The position numbers and the translations under genes were made by a program. From contig CASEKF010000031.1 in NCBI GenBank assembly GCA_949288455.1, positions 1 to 14,430 on the forward strand: DNA of 14,430 nucleotides. The letters run 5' to 3'. Numbering within the stretch: position 1 is the first letter of the stretch; the number at the start of each line of letters is the position of its first letter. The notes beneath the pieces were generated by a model. That model was not told the DNA's origin. It ran no database searches and saw nothing but the letters and a program-made list of their open reading frames with translations. Below, one piece after another: positions 13,695 through 14,430 of the stretch. This stretch comes from an uncultured bacterium (lineage in GTDB: Bacteria; Vulcanimicrobiota; CADAWZ01).

Positions 13695-14333
13695 TTATTT
13701 TCCGAAAGGCTTGAAATTATTATACATTTGTTGCGGTTGAGTCGAATTTAAAGGTTTAAAGTTTTCATACAGGTTTTTTGTCGGAGTGTCGGCGAGAGGT
13801 TTAAAATTTTTGTACATTCCTTGATCTTCTTTACTTTCAACCGGATCTTTTGTCGGAGGAAGATACGGTCTGGGGGAATTTTGGTAGTAATAATAAGGTA
13901 ATCCGTAATAATCGTAATTATAGTAAGAGTTAGCGGAAGGCATATAATTGGACTCCGGATCGTTAACGGCGTTTTGAACCGGTTCCGCAACGGACGGAGC
14001 TTCGTCCGTGAAATCAAACGTTACCGCAGAGTCGGTAGTTAATCCTGATCCTGACCAGGCCGCCGCCTGGTATGTGCCGTCCGGAAGATAAAACGAGTCA
14101 TGAAGATCAGGTTTTTTATCATAATAAACTTTTCCGGTTAAGTCTACGACTCTGAATCTGTTGACGTTGGGGTCAAGCGATATTATTGAAGCGTAAGGTT
14201 TTCCCGAATTATTTTGGAATTGTAGATATCGCCCTTCTATAGCGTTAGAAGAACTTATTGTTATAGCCGCTTCCGAGGCAAAACATAAAACCGGCATAAG
14301 CGCTAATATAAAAGCTATTAAAACTTTTCTCAT
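13695..14333 (-). CDS. Secreted protein with tyrosine-rich centre and YxNFKP repeats, family not recognised
   Basis: I do not recognise this 212-residue protein. The N terminus MRKVLIAFILALMPVLCFASEA is a signal peptide, with signal peptidase I cleavage likely after CFA (residue 19) or SEA. Cys17 is preceded by Leu and does not form a good lipobox. Residues 20-110 look like a small beta-rich domain. Residues 130-157 contain 11 tyrosines with Asn, Pro and Gly. The C terminus carries a 15-residue tandem repeat at 173-187, 188-202 and, truncated, 203-212, each with the core YxNFKP. The protein is probably exported to the envelope or outside the cell. The ATG at 14333 has AAGGAGG (14347-14341) seven bases away and a strong promoter upstream, suggesting good expression. 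It is monocistronic and convergent with ecfT. Function is unknown. Confidence 0.88.
   Translation of the reverse strand: MRKVLIAFILALMPVLCFASEAAITISSSNAIEGRYLQFQNNSGKPYASIISLDPNVNRFRVVDLTGKVYYDKKPDLHDSFYLPDGTYQAAAWSGSGLTTDSAVTFDFTDEAPSVAEPVQNAVNDPESNYMPSANSYYNYDYYGLPYYYYQNSPRPYLPPTKDPVESKEDQGMYKNFKPLADTPTKNLYENFKPLNSTQPQQMYNNFKPFGK
13698..13817 (-). repeat. In-frame 45-base coding repeat, two full units and one partial
   Basis: Units at 13817-13773, 13772-13728 and 13727-13698 encode MYKNFKPLADTPTKN, LYENFKPLNSTQPQQ and MYNNFKPFGK. The protein repeat is clear, while the DNA has diverged at synonymous and linker positions. This suggests an old duplication kept by selection on the YxNFKP core. 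Confidence 0.85.
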
Positions 14334-14354
14334 TTTATAGCCTCCTTTTATTTT

Positions 14355-14383
14355 ATTATATCATATTCATACTTTAATGATAA
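14355..14383 (-). promoter_or_regulatory. Extended -10 promoter of the secreted-protein gene
   Basis: On the minus strand TTATCA (14383-14378) and a perfect TATAAT (14360-14355) are 17 bases apart. TGA directly before the -10 box supplies the extended -10 element. The transcript would begin near 14348, so the AAGGAGG site (14347-14341) would lie at its very 5' end and the leader would be about 15 bases long. Confidence 0.8.
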
Positions 14384-14430
14384 GAGGATTATTGTTTTTT
14401 ATAGTGAAATTTTTATTATTTTTCCATTTA

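Noticed and set aside
14268-14333. Lipoprotein signal in the YxNFKP protein
   Set aside because: Cys17 is preceded by Pro-Val-Leu instead of a small residue at -1, so ordinary signal peptidase I cleavage is more likely.

Overview
The window looks like a chromosomal segment of a low-to-moderate GC bacterium. The order map-infA-rpmJ-rpsM-rpsK-rpsD-rpoA-rplQ-ecfA1-ecfA2-ecfT is the arrangement familiar from Clostridia and other Firmicutes and from some Synergistota-like lineages. Zinc-binding forms of L36 and S4, frequent GTG/TTG starts with strong AGGAGG-type ribosome binding sites, and a SCIFF-type radical SAM maturase fit that broad placement. I cannot name the genus or be sure of the phylum. 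I see no mobile elements, CRISPR arrays, tRNA or rRNA genes.

Layout. Positions 1-1401 (minus strand) hold the end of a type IV pilus/type II secretion cluster: a GspF/PilC inner-membrane protein followed by the first 55 codons of a prepilin-like protein that runs off the window. Upstream on the same strand, behind a hairpin terminator, is a SPASM radical SAM enzyme of the SCIFF peptide maturase type (1518-2819). It starts with TTG and has no visible precursor peptide beside it. It diverges from rpsT (3195-3482, ribosomal protein S20); two opposing sigma70-like promoters appear to share one -10 region at 3090-3096. A class III CoA-transferase (3716-4867, plus) converges on an S51/cyanophycinase-like protein (4917-5846, minus) through a 59-bp near-perfect palindrome that takes in part or all of both stop codons.

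After a 472-base gap with a strong promoter and a long leader comes the translation/transcription cluster (6319-10894): methionine aminopeptidase, IF-1, L36, S13, S11, S4, RNA polymerase alpha and L17. It is less compact than usual: 271 bases separate map from infA, and 313 bases separate rpsK from rpsD, both with hairpins. A terminator follows rplQ. Then come the two ATPases and the transmembrane T subunit of an energy-coupling factor (ECF) vitamin/metal uptake module (10960-13658), with no substrate-binding S subunit in the window. A perfect 14-bp-arm bidirectional terminator separates ecfT from a convergent gene for an unrecognised secreted protein with a tyrosine-rich centre and a 15-residue C-terminal repeat (13695-14333), driven by a clear extended -10 promoter.

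Most of the window is conserved housekeeping. The more unusual parts are the orphan SCIFF-type maturase, the shared divergent promoter, the structured gaps inside the ribosomal cluster, the stop-codon palindrome, and the YxNFKP-repeat exported protein. I found no convincing new multi-gene system.
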